Assembly: GCA_035582835.1 (NCBI GenBank)
Contig: JAYKAV010000023.1
Coordinates: forward strand, 1,018,357-1,082,356
Direction of reading: 5' to 3'
Origin: Phoebastria nigripes
Lineage: Eukaryota > Chordata > Aves > Procellariiformes > Diomedeidae
Length of the DNA stretch: 64,000 nt
In this document: one piece after another, positions 38,615 to 52,891 of the stretch
Layout: the number at the start of each line of letters is the position of its first letter
How positions within the stretch are numbered: position 1 is the first letter of the stretch
The notes under the pieces: model-generated
What the model saw: only the letters and a program-made list of their open reading frames with translations
What the model was told of the DNA's origin: nothing
Databases searched by the model: none
Position numbers and translations under genes: made by a program

Positions 38615-38640
38615 ATAATAATAATAATAATAATAATAAA
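38615..38640 (+). repeat. (ATA)n microsatellite
   Basis: About eight uninterrupted trinucleotide units in intron 2. Confidence 0.9.
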
Positions 38641-39944
38641 CCTGTAAGCACTCTTTAGAATGTACCTTAACAGTGAACTTACTTAGGTCTTGGTCAGAGA
38701 TGAATAGCTGTATTTTAGAAGGGGACAGAATAAAGTTCCAAAACCTGTTTGAAAGGAGGGTGTGGAGTGAGGACAGAAAAAAGAAACCAAGTGAAACCAT
38801 ACCAGAATTTGAGGAGCTTTATAGATAGCCCTGTGGTCTTGGGGAAAAACGAAGACTTGTTTCTTTTCAGTCCATTTTAGAGCATAGTCATAACTGTGAA
38901 GTCACTACTGTGATAATTTGAAATGACTGAAGTGCCAAAATTAGTTTTCTTTTTATCAGGCTTTGCAAGAAGCAGGGTAACTATATTATGAAAACCTCAT
39001 TCAGTGTATTTCTCGTTTCGATACCTTCACTGGGTGCTTTGTGGGTTGATAGCGGAGCTTTAAGGATGTGTCTGTTCTTTTTCCAAGTTGATTATCTAAA
39101 CCTAATAAGCCAAAGAGGGAAGAATACCACATGCTGACAGGGTAGCCAAAACCTGTGTCGCTGAGTGGATGCTGTAGTACAAACATATAGGATGTCTTCT
39201 GAATGACACAGAGATTTGAAGAAGCTGGAAGTTTCTTTTCCACCTCCTCCAATTTGATCCTGCTTATAACATACTTCTATTGCATTTGTTCCCTCTACTT
39301 CAAATAACCATTTTCTAAGTTTTGAGACCTAATATCAGTTTAGTTTTGGGATGATATTCTGTAATAATGATGGGATGCATATGTTGTGAAACATACTGCT
39401 ACCTAATTCCTTGCTCAAATAGCTTAGTCTTTAAAGACTGCAAATACAAATTTCTTATATGGAGAATTCAGGAAATCTTAAAACACATGTGCTTGTTCTT
39501 TTATTTATTTATTTATTTTTTATTTAGTTTTATTTTACTTATTGCCTACTGGTTATTTGTATGACCTGGCATTTTAAAATTAATTTTGGTTTAGTTAAGT
39601 CATTCAGAAACAAGACAATCTGTACTCTAAAGCATATGTTTGCATGTAAGCAGTTTCAATCCAATTTTGGTGATGGGTACAACATTAAGACAAAAGGGAA
39701 AAAAAAACTAGTGTTGTTTACAAATAGAAATCAGGGAAGAGTGCGGCAATTAAACATCTAAATGAGAAATAATTTAGGAGTAAAATACTGAGAGTTGCTG
39801 AGCTCCTTTAATTCAGATTAATTCCCATGGAAGAGTTGGTTCTTGGCATATCAGGAATTTTTTCTCCCATATGATTCCTTTGATTCTTGAGAAAGATGAC
39901 AGAATTTCCAGGGAGAGAACTGTTCTCAATAGTGGGTTTATTTC

Positions 39945-40067
39945 TCCCCAAGTTAGAGGACAGCTACAAAGAGGATGGAGGCTCCCTCTTCACAAGGACC
40001 CACATGGAGAAGACAAGGGACAACGGGTACAAGTTGCACTCGGTGGTGTTTCATCTCTATATGAGAA

Positions 40068-40104
<37 letters not shown>

Positions 40105-40295
40105 GTGAGAACAATCATTCACTGGAACAACCTCTTCAGGAATGTGATAGAGTCCTTGTTGCTGGAGGTTTTCAAGATGCAGTAGGACAGGGTGCTAGAT
40201 AATCTTATCTAGGCTCCCTTTCCCTTGAAAGGGTGGACCAGATGATCTTTCGAGGTCCCTTCCAACCTGGGCTGTTCTATGATTCTATGATTCTT
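39945..40295 (+). mobile_element. CR1 LINE 3' fragment, plus strand, with a poly-T interruption
   Basis: The segment matches the CR1 end of ORF2 and 3' UTR: GACAAGGGACAACGGGTACA near 40014, CACTGGAACAACCTCTTCAG near 40120, then GATGATCTTTCGAGGTCCC and the tail TTCTATGATTCTATGATTCT at about 40275-40293. A run of 28 T (40073-40100) sits where the CR1 normally reads a short TTCTTTA-like stretch, so it looks like slippage expansion inside the element. It lies in intron 2 in the sense orientation. Confidence 0.92.
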
Positions 40296-42120
40296 TGCTT
40301 CTAGAACTCTCTTTCTGTGGAGAGTGATTAGCCGTCACTTCTTCCCAAAAATACAGCAATGACTTCTGTTTTGAACAGGTTAAAAGGAATGTGTGGTCTC
40401 TGAACACCCAGAATGGGATTACACATATGAACAATCCATTGCAATGTGCTTTTCTGGGGGTGGAGGTGCTGAAGAGAACAAATTTAGGAAGTCTTAATGT
40501 TATGGATACCGTATAAATCATCTTCATTAGAAATGTTGCAAACTGGAGTTAAGATGGTCATTAAGATCTTTTCACCTCAGAATGTTGTTGACATCAGTAG
40601 CACTGTTTTGGTCACTTTAGGGAGCCTCCTTCCGTGCTTTCTTTATAGTGTTCTGGTGTCATCAACTGTAGCAGGGAAATGGAACTCTGAAGTCCTGGAC
40701 TGAATCAGGTAAATACAGAAAGGTTTAAAATAAAAAATCAATGAAAAAACATCCCCAACCTTACTAGGCATACCCAGCTATTCAAGATATCAGTGTTACT
40801 GTGTTATCAGTCACTCATGTTTACGTTTAAAATAAGTATTTCAAAAGAATATGGGAGTCTGGATTGACTAGGTCTTCAGGGTTATTTTTGAGAATAAGCA
40901 GGATGTTCCCTTCTGGTTTGTTAGTAATATATAATGTGTGGTTTCTGGTCTTGATTCTGCTGCAGACTTCTGTGGCTTTGGTCACTTGACCTCTTTTCCT
41001 CCAATATTATCTGTCTCTGTACAGTGAGGTAGTTTGATATGTGGATAGAAGATAAAATGTGTTGAAGGGTTTGGTGTACGGGGTTGTTTTTTTTTTTTCT
41101 TTGATTTGTTTTTGTTTGTTTTGTTTTTTTTGTGCGTGAGTCTGGGTTTTGGGAGTCTTTTTTGTTTGGTTTTTTTTGTTGTTGTTATTATTACTGTTAA
41201 TTCCATGCCTTGACCAATTAGAGTCTCTGTTGGGTATCATTACATGGACGCAGGCTCAATATCACAAAATGATAGATCAATAAGTGATGAGTTTTCAGAG
41301 AGTTGATGGGGGCTTTTTGCAAGTACTTGTGTGTGGGGCTGTAGAGGGAGGCACAGTACAGAAAACATAGGTGAAAGTAAAACCCTAATACACTGCAACC
41401 AAATTTTACTGGAATGTTTGCAGTTTTTATTCTGACTCATTGGCTTGAACTGAAATATCTATTAAAATATTGGGAAAATTGATAAGCAGGTATGTTTTGC
41501 NCAGCTGTGTTTCAAAGTACTAGAAAGCTTTCAAGAAAGGAATCTTGTTTATGGTAAATTGCACTGTGGTACGAAGATCTTCCAGAGCTGCTATGGTTAT
41601 ACATATGTTATACATACCTATCAAGAATTACTGTAACACCTCCTAATTATACACACTTTAAATGTTTTTTAAAAAATACTCAAGTACTGAAATTAACTTA
41701 ATTGTTGTTGGCATTTATAGCACAATTCTTATTCAAGCCATACTTGCTACTTTTGGAAATGAGTCTAAAAGCTTAAGATGTAAAAGATCTTAAGCAGTCC
41801 TTCATACTTAGTGTGCACACTTTTTTCTTTTTTTTTTTCATTTCCCTCTCCGCCCCCCCTCCTTTTTTTTATTTTTGCGGTAATGATATTGCTGGTGGGA
41901 GGGTTTAAGAGGGCGGAAGGGAGGAGGCTCTTTGGGGTGTTTCCCCAGCATTGACTGATGGAGGAGAGAATACAAAGCCAATATGAATTGGGTTTGCACA
42001 TTTTCCTTGATTACTGCGACACAGCAGGATGTTCACAGAAATAGTTTGGTTTATTTGTGGCTAGTTAGTTTAGGTCTGTCATATCAGAAGACAAGTAAAG
42101 ACTTCAGTGGTAAATTTGCC

Positions 42121-42146
42121 TTTTTTTTTTTTTTTTTTTTTCCCTA
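42121..42146 (+). repeat. Poly-T tract (21 T) ending in CCCTAG
   Basis: Homopolymer in intron 2. Together with CCCTAG it imitates a strong splice acceptor, but no open reading frame or good nearby donor follows. Confidence 0.9.
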
Positions 42147-44730
42147 GGAACAAAGATGTTTCTTGCTTACAAACTTTCTAGAGAACATGATTTGCAAATT
42201 GATTTAGACAAATTAGATGTCTACATCATCAAAATTACTAAAGGAATCTGTTGAACCATGTTGTATAACATACTATATTTATTATTTAGGTGTGTTAGCG
42301 GGTGTTTTGTTTGTTTTGTTTTTGTTTTTTAAGATTTGAGGCCTATCAATGGTCTCTGTTCAAAATGTTTGGAAACCACTGGTGTTTTGTTCTGAGATAG
42401 ATGACATTTTAGATGCTTTTGGTCTGTTAAGGAAAACCTCATAAAATTGGTATGGATTTAAAGACTGTGATGGTAACTGAAGTGCAGAATGTTTCTGTTA
42501 AGTATATATGCTTTCATCATTTGCATTTTNTTACTGATTTTTCTTATTTTGGAATAAAGGATAAATTAAGGAGAAAAACCCATGAAATTACTGACAAATC
42601 TTTAACTTTTGGGGACCCACAAAATTGCTGTTGGGGGAGATCTGAACATTGTGACAGCCTTCTGACTTCAGACTAGCTTGATTTTTAATCAGAATGCCTT
42701 GCTTTTAGTTTCCTAATGTTAAACCAACTAGGTGCTTTTAAGATTTCTGATTGTTATTTAAATGCTAATTAAAAGTATATTTGTAGATACACATGTTCTC
42801 AAACCAGTTTGTGATACTGTAAATATTGCATTAAGATAGTATAATCTGTGTGAAGCNGAAGGCATTGCTTTAAAATATATTTTGTGTGAAACATTATTTC
42901 ATTGATCTTTATTTGTACAGCGTTAAAATCAGTGTTCTGTGTTGTATCTTTTGTATACTATTTGTAAGCATAGCTGTTTCTGAATATAACAAGTTCATGT
43001 TTTTTTGCCTGCGGACTGTTCTCCCTTTTGAAGGGATGNAGCCCTTATTAAAAAAACAACAAACCCAACAGCTAGACACTCTGCGAGATAAAGGCTTTGT
43101 TTGTAAGCCTTTGGTCATGCAGCATGAAGGTCTAAATGCATTTGTTATGCGTACTTTCCATATCAAGTGTCTTCTGTTGCTTCTGATCTACTTCTTTCAA
43201 CTCATTTTTGGAAGTTGACATTTTTTTCTGATCCTCAAAAGTAAAAATCCTAAAAAAGTTTTTTTAAAAGATAGTATTTTCCTAACTCTCAGAATTAAGT
43301 AGCTGTTGTACTGCAAACTGTGTTCTTCTGTGACCAGCATGATATTTTTCCTTTTGATTTTTCAATTTATAAGAGGGAGGGTTTCATTCTGGAAGACAAA
43401 TTATTTGTAGACTGATTTGAAATAGCTCCATTCAGGTAATCTTTTACATGGAAGGATAGAAAAAGTCTTCAGAATGATAGCTACACTTCTCCTGACTCTC
43501 TGATCATAGTTTTTATTCTTGCTTTTTCATCATTAGCACATACNTATTTAAAGTCCAAAATGTAGTTTTCTTTTTTATATTAAGAGAAGAACAGAGCGGT
43601 AGAAAAGAGACCTCAGCCCACATATGATAAATTTTGGGTCTTTACTCTGTGGTTTTATCTCCGTAAATGCTTTTGGCCTATCACTCTGAACTGGGATGGA
43701 GATATCATTGCCAGCTCTTCTGCATTTGGCTAGCGTGTGCTGGTGACATGGGACACTTTTTGCTGACAGTACGTGTGATGCACCTGCTAGGTTCCAAGGT
43801 CCAGTCAAACGTCAGGTGTTTGTTCTCCCTGCCATCCCACGTTAACCCCGTAGAGTGACCTGATTTATATTCTAGTAATGGATATTTAGTTTTTGACATA
43901 TATATTTTAGGGGGAAGAGGATGTGTTTTGTTGTGTTTGTTTTGAAGTGAAGATTTCAGCCATAACCTAAAATAGGAGGAGAAATGCAGATTTGGTCCTC
44001 TGTACTACACTAAACCTGTATTAAATGTTAATCTGGCTGGTATGCCTATTTAACAGAAGAGGCAATGCAGATTCTAGCATAATCGCAACTGTTCTTTTAT
44101 CATCCCTAAGAAATAACTGTGGGTCATTCAAACCCAATTTTTTTTTAATGCATTAAAATATGCAGGGTATAGTTCAGTTATAGTAGGGTAATACTGTGTC
44201 ACTGCTGCACACAAGTGTCATTAAGTTTCAAAGTTCACCAGCAACATGTAGAAGTAAATTTCTTGAATGCAAAACGTTTTAGTTTAGTTTGTGTTACTGC
44301 TTATTAAACTGTGCAATATTTCTGTAGGAACAATTTTTAAAATTTTCTGACTTTGTTTTTTTAATCATTACCCAAACTAAGTATGTAAAATTCAAGTTGT
44401 GGAAATTTGTGTATGAAGAAAAGAATAGTTAGGTAGGAAAGGGAACTGTGAGACCAAGACTTCTGCCTGTACTGTTTTATATGATTAATTTGAAGTCCTT
44501 AGAGTATTCAAATGTGTACATGTTTGCAGGGCTGGGAATAAAAACCCTCTTTCTCATACAAAAACATGTAATCTGAAGAAAGAGCAGATTTATCATATTT
44601 AGGAAACAGTACTATATCCTCGCGTTAATATGCCCATAAAGCTTATTTATTAATAGAAAATAGTTTAACTTTTGTAAAAACTCAGATAACTAACTTAAAA
44701 AGTTCATAGAGGATAACTTTGCTGTGCTTC

Positions 44731-44751
44731 TCCCCCCCTCCCCCCCCTCCC
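44731..44751 (-). other. C-rich tract; G-quadruplex motif on the minus strand
   Basis: C-runs of 7, 8 and 3 are separated by single T bases, giving G-quadruplex potential on the minus strand and i-motif potential on the plus strand. It ends in CCCAG, so it also looks like a splice acceptor. Confidence 0.6.
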
Positions 44752-47700
44752 AGGAGTGACTAGCTGAGGACTATACAACTCACACTGTCATATTTAAACT
44801 TTGGAAAATAAATCTTTTGTATACAGTATTAACTTGGTGAGAAAAACTGGGAGGATGTGGATTCCTCTTCAGTTAAGCAGTGGAAGATGACTGAAATAGC
44901 TTTACCGTAAAGGCACGTGCCTCAGAAAACTCTCAGATACCCTCTCTGAAATGCTGTGTGTGCAGCAGGGTAGGGCCTCTTGTTTTCGGTCTTAGAGCAG
45001 ACTTGTGATTCCCCTAACGCAATGGGCTTTGTCCTGTGAAAGCACCTGTAGATTGGCCTGTGAAGAACAGCTGCACTATAGTTGTTTTGTAGGTGCTGAA
45101 GTCGTTTCAGTGGGTTCCTTCGCAAGTGCTGCCAGTACAAGAGCTTCCAGCCAAAGCTCATTAATAGTTCTGACCAATGCAACTCAAGTTTGTACTGGTG
45201 CAGTGTCTCTGTGGGACTTATTCTTTTTTTATTCTTTTCTTTTCTTTTTTAAAATTTATTAATTTTTAGTTGGCATTTGACTTGTTAATTGCGAGATAAC
45301 TGCTCTGTTCTGTATTTCTGTCTTGGTGGCTGTTAGATGTGGGGTAGATTTGGAGTATCGTGGACTATGCATTTGTATTCTTTATTTCGTTTTAGGGATA
45401 GGAATTGCGGTGGCAGGGATTGGAGCTCAGCAGTAGGCTCTCAGGGTCATTGTATTTGTGCAAACTGTACAGGTTTCAGGGTAGTCAGCTTCAGCTGATA
45501 CATTAGTGCAAAAGAAAAGTATTTGTTCTCAAGGACTATGGTTATCTGAGAAATTTTTCTTTCGAACTGTCTTCTGCCTTTGTACCGGTGTGAATGATCA
45601 TGTTAAAATGCTGATTCCTTTGCAAACATGTCTGTTCCAGTATGTGAAACGTCCATTTCAGGACATCAAACTTAGGTAGGCTCTGTGGTGCCTATCTTAT
45701 GTACTATCCTATTGAAGCAGGCACATCTGTGTAATATAGTTAAAATGTTATCATTAGCTTCTGCTCTGAGTAATCAAAAAAAGCTATCTTTTGAAATAGT
45801 ACTATATTACCTTTTTGTGACTTTCTAAATAGCATCTAATGCTTAGTTATGGTGTATCTCTCACAGTCATGCAAAAAGAATAACAGAATCACTTTTTTAT
45901 TGTTAAGTTATGACTACTAATGTATTCTCACAAAGGCTTACATAATGCAAAGCAGAGATACAAGCTTGAGTGCCAGGCTGGTGAGGCCTCCTAACAGTCA
46001 GGATTTATTTGATATAATTGTACTGTTTCGGATTCTGGGGCTGGCTGAGATACCTCCTTAGTGTGCTTTGTACAGTAGACCATTGCGTGATGGTACACTC
46101 ACCACATGTCTCCAAGCATAGGTGTGCACTGGCTATATTCTCTGAAATCAGATGATTACAGTGGTCTGTGATGCTTGCCACACAACTTTATTCCTAAGTC
46201 CAAGAGAGCAACCATAGATTCTGTGAAATAACTTCTCCAGTCATAACATGACCCTTTCAGATATCTGGACTCTGTAGTGGCAGTTTCTGTTGAGTTCTTG
46301 GCTTTGTTTTCTGTCATGTAGGTAAGATGTGCAAGTAAAATGATGTCTTTATAGCTGTAGCTATAGCCTTGCTAAATCTTCTTTTCTGCTTTTACTTTAA
46401 TGGGAAAACTAAAGGCAGCCTGCTCAACAAACATAGGATTTCAACAGATGCAGCATTTGCATGTTCTCTCGCTCTTGGGAGTGGGTGTGATCAAATTTCT
46501 TCTGCTTGGTTTCAGCCTAGAGTAACTTCTAATTAGTGAACAACACATAGACTGTCCTTTCAAGTTGGTAGGATTATAAACAAGAGTTTATAATTGACAG
46601 AGACTCCGTTTACAGGATTTTATACTCGGATTGATTGGTTTCGATAGGTAAAGTTCTTCCCTGCCTGCAAATAGTGGAATCATCAGTCCTGAATGCCTTG
46701 AGGACCTTGAAGTCAGAGCAGTGCGTGATGTGGTCTGATATATTATCAGCTGTTCTGTTACAGTCCAACTGCATAGGATTGTAATGTTCCAGTTACAGCA
46801 ACCAGGAAAGAGGTGATTGTAGGGACTAGATGGTTCTCTGGCTTTTCACAAAAAGTCTAAGATGAATTCTTTCCCTGGATTTGGAGTAATTATCTAACAT
46901 TAAAGAATGTTTTCCAGTCCTCTCCATTCTGTGGTAGCATGGCTTTTGACATGGAGAAAACTTGTGCTGCTCTCTGAAANTGTACGTGTCTGCTGTTTGT
47001 CTGCTGAACCTCTTGTTGCATGTCTTTTGGAGAATATAAGTTGAGCTTGTGCCACTGTTCTCGTGTTTTCTTCTGAATTGTCTTGCATATGTATTATCTC
47101 ATTATCTTTGTCTCAGTCTGAGGCAGCCTGTGAGGAATGTCTGAGCCGATCCTGGNCCATTAGACCTTTCTCATTAATTATAATGAGATGCAATGTCTCT
47201 TAAAATTTTCACAAAAGCAATTATGAAAAGGTATCTATCCCTGTGGCTCTAAGCAGTCCATGAGAGTTTTTCCTGAATCTCAGTTTAAGGGAAATATTTG
47301 GGGGGGGAAGATCACTGAAGGTATTTATACAGTCTGCTTCTTGAATAATCTTAAAGATGAAATACACATGTAATCTGTTGCAGTTTTCCCNAAATTCTCC
47401 ATTATGAGATCCTGCTAGAGGTAGTGAGCACCTATTCCATTTTGGATATAATTTATGGCTATTTTCTTCCGTTCCCTGCCTATCCAAACATCTCAAGAGT
47501 TGATTTTTGGAGTTCTTTGAATAAGTTTTTGGAAAAGCTTTCTTGCAGTGCACAATGGTTCATACCTGTCTACGCGAACGTTGGATTTAATTAAACATCA
47601 ATGCTGTAAAAACTGTTGCTGCCAGAAGAGACCAGGACTGCTGGACTACCTGGGTTTTCATGGTGTCAGATTATATAGTCTTTGTTTTTATTTGTTCACT

Positions 47701-50241
47701 ACAAACCTTGATAGCAGTCACTGACTTCAGATATACTGATGATAGACTTTAGCAGGGAAATTTTGTGGACTGTGTGTTGGTACTCAGGAATTATTTTGGG
47801 TGTGTTTGTGGAGAAAGAGAATGTGCATGCCTTTGGAGTACACTGCTGGCTTGAGTTGAGACCATTCTGTCTCACAGGCNGAGTACAGATCTGCAAATTC
47901 TGTAGTTTTGTCAAAACATTTTGGGGTTTGTGGTGTCTTGTACAATTCATGACCTCGGTATAGCCGTTGCTTTGGGTGATCTGTCTTTCCTGTTTTTGAG
48001 CTTCTTTCTAAGGGACGACAGCATATGCATTCACCGTTCACTCTGTCCATATGAGCATTCGTTCTATTTTTCCCTTTGGCCTGTCTGGTAATTTGATGAT
48101 CTATTTAATGGCATTTGAAAAAGTCTTTAAAAAAGTTTTGTAAGAAAGGTTTCTCCTACAGCTTGGTAGAGGAGTGTGCAGACTAATGCCCTAGTTTGGA
48201 ACAAGCAGACAAAACTTAATCTTTATGTACTGCACTGGACAGGAACTGGCTAGCCATTCAGTAGACATACAACTCCAAACTATTCATGGCAAAAATACCA
48301 ATCAACTCTTCTGCTGAGTCTTTGGCAAATGTTTGCCCCTTTTAAAAAAACTGTGGGTAACTTTTTTCCCCTTCCTTGGAGATATCTCTTAATCTGTTAA
48401 CTGAGAATTATAAGAAGGAAAAATTGTTCATGTATGTTACTCAATCTTGCAGGACTCTGTGTGCATACCTTAACAATTTTGGGAATTCTTTTTTACATTA
48501 GATGATCTTGTCTGGATGTTTGGGCTACTTATTTTGATTATATTCTTTGAGTTGGATTCTTAAAGGGAGAGACTCTGTGTGTATGATTATTTTGTATTTG
48601 AGAAATTATGACGTTGAATGCTTCTTATTTTTTGTATGAACTTGTTACTAGAACTTGCTTGTTGAAGCAGCGTGTTCTGGCTGGCCAGCAATAACTTTTA
48701 CGAGAGCAAGAAATGCCAGGCTGATAATATGCTTGAATAGCAACTGGTTTGTGCTGAAATTAAAATGCCCAAAAAGGAGGAGTTCTTCAACATTCTCCGA
48801 TTCAGATTTTTTTTTTTTTAAATGCAGTATTTTCTTTTCTCCTCTAAGAGAATGGAAATTCTTGCCCTAAAGTCTCTCNTATATAATTTGAAATAGAAAT
48901 GTTGACCCCATAGATAATTACGGCTGTTCAATACACTGTCTGAAAACTTGATATACATTATATTTGTTCATCTTAGTGTGTATCTAATTCAATCTGTAGT
49001 GCAGATTTATGCAGGGAGAATCTTAGGGAATCAGTTTCCCTGAATTTACTTTAAGAAAAAAAAAATCTGATTTTTTTAAAACATGTTTTTCTGCTGATTC
49101 GATTTCCCCATTTGGGGAGTTTGTTGATCAGGTTATTAAATCTGATTCCTTTCCTGTGTGTTCTGCTGATAAGGCAAAATTTAAGCCTGTTTACTTACCT
49201 GAATAGAAACTGGGACCTTGAGTCATCTAGTGTTTCTGCATCAGTGGACTTGACTCCAGCTTTTATGAAATATGGGTNGTTCCTGCAAGATTCTTGAAGT
49301 ATGTTGCAACACTGATTTTTGGTTTTTGTAGACTATGAGCTTCAAAACAATTTTCTTTCAGTCTTATCACAAGGTGTCACATTTGTTCTCTTACTGATAG
49401 TAGATATTTCTCTATTATCCTTATAACAAAAAAGTAAGAAGAATCACTACCAAACTTGCTTTTCTTTTTGCTTCTCCAATTTCTTGGTAGGGTATGGCGA
49501 AGCGGTGGAATTGCCGCTTTTGCGTAGTTGAGCAGGAGAAACAATTTAGAAATCTCTTTCTAAAATTTGCGCCTGTATATTAATTCAGGATTGAATTAAG
49601 CACTCCAAATACTGGATTTGTTGAGGCAGCATTAGCATAAAGAGTACAGATACTTTACCAACATTTGTTTAGCCACATTTATGGTTCTTAAGTTACTCTT
49701 GTCATGAAACTTTGCACTTTCAGTGTCTTTACAATTAAAAATCTCTAATAAGAAATTATCTGGTTACGTAGTAGGTAGGTGCAGTAGGACTCTGAAGAAT
49801 AGATGTTTAAATAGCAGTTTAGATATTCAAACTTGAATTTTTCCAATATCCAGATGGCCTTGGCTTCCTGGTGATATTTATTTGATATTGGGTGGTCGTC
49901 CCTTAAAAATTTAAGTAGTGGTAGTCTGTTTTAAATATTAAAATTTTGTAAGCCAAATTTCAGTTTTTCTTCTGTGTGTATGCACACTTTTAAAATTTGT
50001 AAGTTTGGGGTGGCATTGCTTCTATGAAACGTTCAGTGACCACTGAACAGAATTGTGAAAATTCGAGCTCCTGCATTAAAACGAGCATTGTCATATGATC
50101 TCTAGTTCTGTTAGGAAACAAAGGTAAATGAAGGCATCTAGTAGCTGAAGAGAACAGAAGCCCTTAGTGATTCTTTCCATGTGAAGTAACTAGTTTACTT
50201 GCCTTTACTTGCGTTCTACTGTAATACTTTTTTTCTTGGGT

Positions 50242-50242
<1 letters not shown>

Positions 50243-50272
<30 letters not shown>
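50243..50272 (+). repeat. Poly-T tract (30 T)
   Basis: Homopolymer in intron 2. Confidence 0.95.
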
Positions 50273-50273
<1 letters not shown>

Positions 50274-52891
50274 ATTCAGAGTGGTTCTGATGGACTGTAA
50301 CACAAGAATTGCATGTAAGGATTTTTTTTCTTCACTGTTCTGTAGTGTTTTATGGGTGTGGTGTTTGATTTGTGTGCAGAAAGTGCAAGGTCCTCAATAA
50401 ATTTAGGCTATATCAAATACATATATAGTGCTGATAAATATTGTAGTTTACATGACGATTTTAAACTTCAAAATTTTATGTGGAATAGCTGTAATCCATG
50501 GTATTTGCTAATCTTGTAAAATCTGAGGCTAAAAAATTAGTGAGTTTGTCCAGGAAAAAAAAAAAAATTCAAACCCTCAAGTTTTCAGCAGTTTTTTTCC
50601 TGTAAAACTTAAAATGGTGGTGTGAAGCACTGGCAGCCAGGAGTGACTGAAAAGCGTATATTCAGAAACAAACTTTCTGTGTATTGTCTAAAGAGGTAGA
50701 AAGGAGGAGAGGATTCTTCCGGAGCTCTGTCCTCAATCACTGCATCCTACAAGATGAGCTGTGTTGTTCCCAGAGTGCACAAACAATGTGCTTACTCTGG
50801 AGGGAGGGATGAGACCGTGATACACGCAGCTCTGTGGTGGGTGCCCGAGAGATAATTCCATTCAGCCTGCCTTCCCCCATTTAAAAAATTGGGTATTTGT
50901 TGCAAGGATTAAATTTTTTAAAATTGAAAAGTGTCAAAGTTTGTAGACAAGTCTCAGATTTATGTGTGTGGAGACCTGAATGAAATGCTTTATGAATTTC
51001 TGTAAGCATGAAGGTTCTTACTGCTCTGCTGACAGGCTGCTAGCATATACGGCTAGTAAAGCTACTCTTGNAGAGGTTAGCTTTAATGTACCCCTACAAA
51101 GCTAAGCTTTGTTGGCGTAGATAAAACAGAGTACTTTAATATACAGCATTTTGGTAATGTTTTCCTAATGTAGATGTTGCCTTAGTCAACTTTTCACCTA
51201 AAAGGAGAATAAATGAAGTTAACCCAGTGCACATTTGCTGATGTGCCTGGATTTTCATTTTGAGTAACATATTGCAAGTGGGTATGTGTTTTTTTTGTTC
51301 GTAATTGTGCCCTTGTGGATGAGCAGGACAGGCTCTGGAAGCTGGTGGGGGGTAGGTGGGTCTCATCAGTTTGTATACTTTCACGTGTATATTGGGAAGA
51401 ATTAGCGTGCTTTACAGCCTCATTGTGTATAAAGAAATATATAAACTGCAATTTTGGAAAAGACTTATGAATTTATTTAAAAAAATGGAGTGTAGATGTG
51501 CACAGTCTATTGAACCTATTTTCTGGGAATTTTATTTTTCTTATTTCTTCTATTATTTCTTTCTGTTATTCTATTACTCCTTCTAATAACAGAACAGTAG
51601 CCTGTTCAAACTTCTTGTCTGAAATGAACCACTGGCATCTTGCACAAGTATAAGGAAAAACAGAGTGACTGGTAGCTTTTTATTCTTTCAGAACTAAATC
51701 CATTTCTCCCGTTTTGCTGATCAAATAAGACTTTAAGAAATAAATTCAACAAATTGCTCTACTCTTTCCTGAAGGACTCGGTCATGTAAAATCACGAACA
51801 GCGGCCATTTCAAATGGCTGCTTCTGAAGGTGCTTGGTCCCTCTCACCCCCTTTTTTTCCCATCTTATTCTTTGATTGCACAGAGACAACTAGCTTCACT
51901 GACAACTTGTTTTTACTTCATTTTGAAGCCATGGGGAATTGGGAGTTGTTTCAAATGAGGGTAGGCCTTAGCCTGGATTTCATTAGAAGCAGTAACAGAT
52001 ATATTGAAAAGGTTGNAACAGGTATTTTGAAAAGCATCAGGTGTTTGTGGATCTCTCTGAAGAAGATGATTTAGACCAGCATACATTAAAAGATGTTAAA
52101 GATTATGTTCCTGGTAGCCAAAATATTTCTTCGATGAGATGAACAGAGGAAATCATGTGTATATATGTGAACGGACATCGAAGAATAAGCAAGTCTGATA
52201 ATAAATTTTGTAAATTCTGAAAAGCNATATAAAACAAATGCTACATATCTTCAGATGATTACATATAATACAATAGCATTCTTCTTTGATTTTATTGTTC
52301 TTGATTAAATGTTCTCACATGTATGGGAACCCAGCCCGCCCCCACCCCACCCAGTGTCTAATTTTCTTCTGAAATTAGTTCAGGTTCATTTAAGATAGGC
52401 ATGGCTATCTCTAGTCATAATGATGTTCATTGTGAGACTGAGTTGAAGGCTTTGGGATCTAACATTGCATTTTCTTCTTTTGGCTTGTTTAGCTTTCTCT
52501 TAAGTTTGATCCTAACTCTGAACTACTTGCTTTTCATCCTTATTATTTCAGAGATCAGTGAAACTCTCTGACCTATTTTGTGTAAATTACAGTAATACAT
52601 TCAACCATAAGTTGGCCATAAAATGATCTTTATGGATATGCTTTGCAATTGGAAAATATTGCAGTGAAGTGTGAGTAGCCTCCATGTCCTGTGAAAAATA
52701 TGTGCTTTTCTGAATAGTAAGTGCAAGTTTTCTGTAATCAAACTAATCTTTAATTTGGCAAAAAGTAGTTTTTAGTAGATAGGATGAGGTTGTTTTTATT
52801 TTGAACAGTATGTTATTTGTAGTCCTGTTCTGCTATAGTACTGAGATATTAATGTGTTTTAAATAATGTAATTTCTTTATTTGGATTTTAG

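Larger units (their letters stand above)
37353..52891 (+). other. KIAA0232: KIAA0232 intron 2
   Basis: A 15.5 kb phase-0 intron with GTATTT donor and TTTTAG acceptor. It holds the sense CR1 fragment (39945-40295), several poly-T tracts, a T/G-rich stretch at about 41085-41190, and C-rich motifs. Both flanking exons are identified by homology and join in frame, so its limits are firm. The open frames seen inside (for example minus 47221-47553) match nothing I know. Confidence 0.9.

Noticed and set aside
42121..42200. Strong acceptor-like poly-T plus CCCTAG in intron 2
   Set aside because: KIAA0232 exons on either side join in phase without it, and the sequence after it has no useful open frame with a donor.
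47221..47553. 110-codon minus-strand frame in intron 2
   Set aside because: It contains an N, has no recognisable motif and no splice context; a chance frame is more likely.
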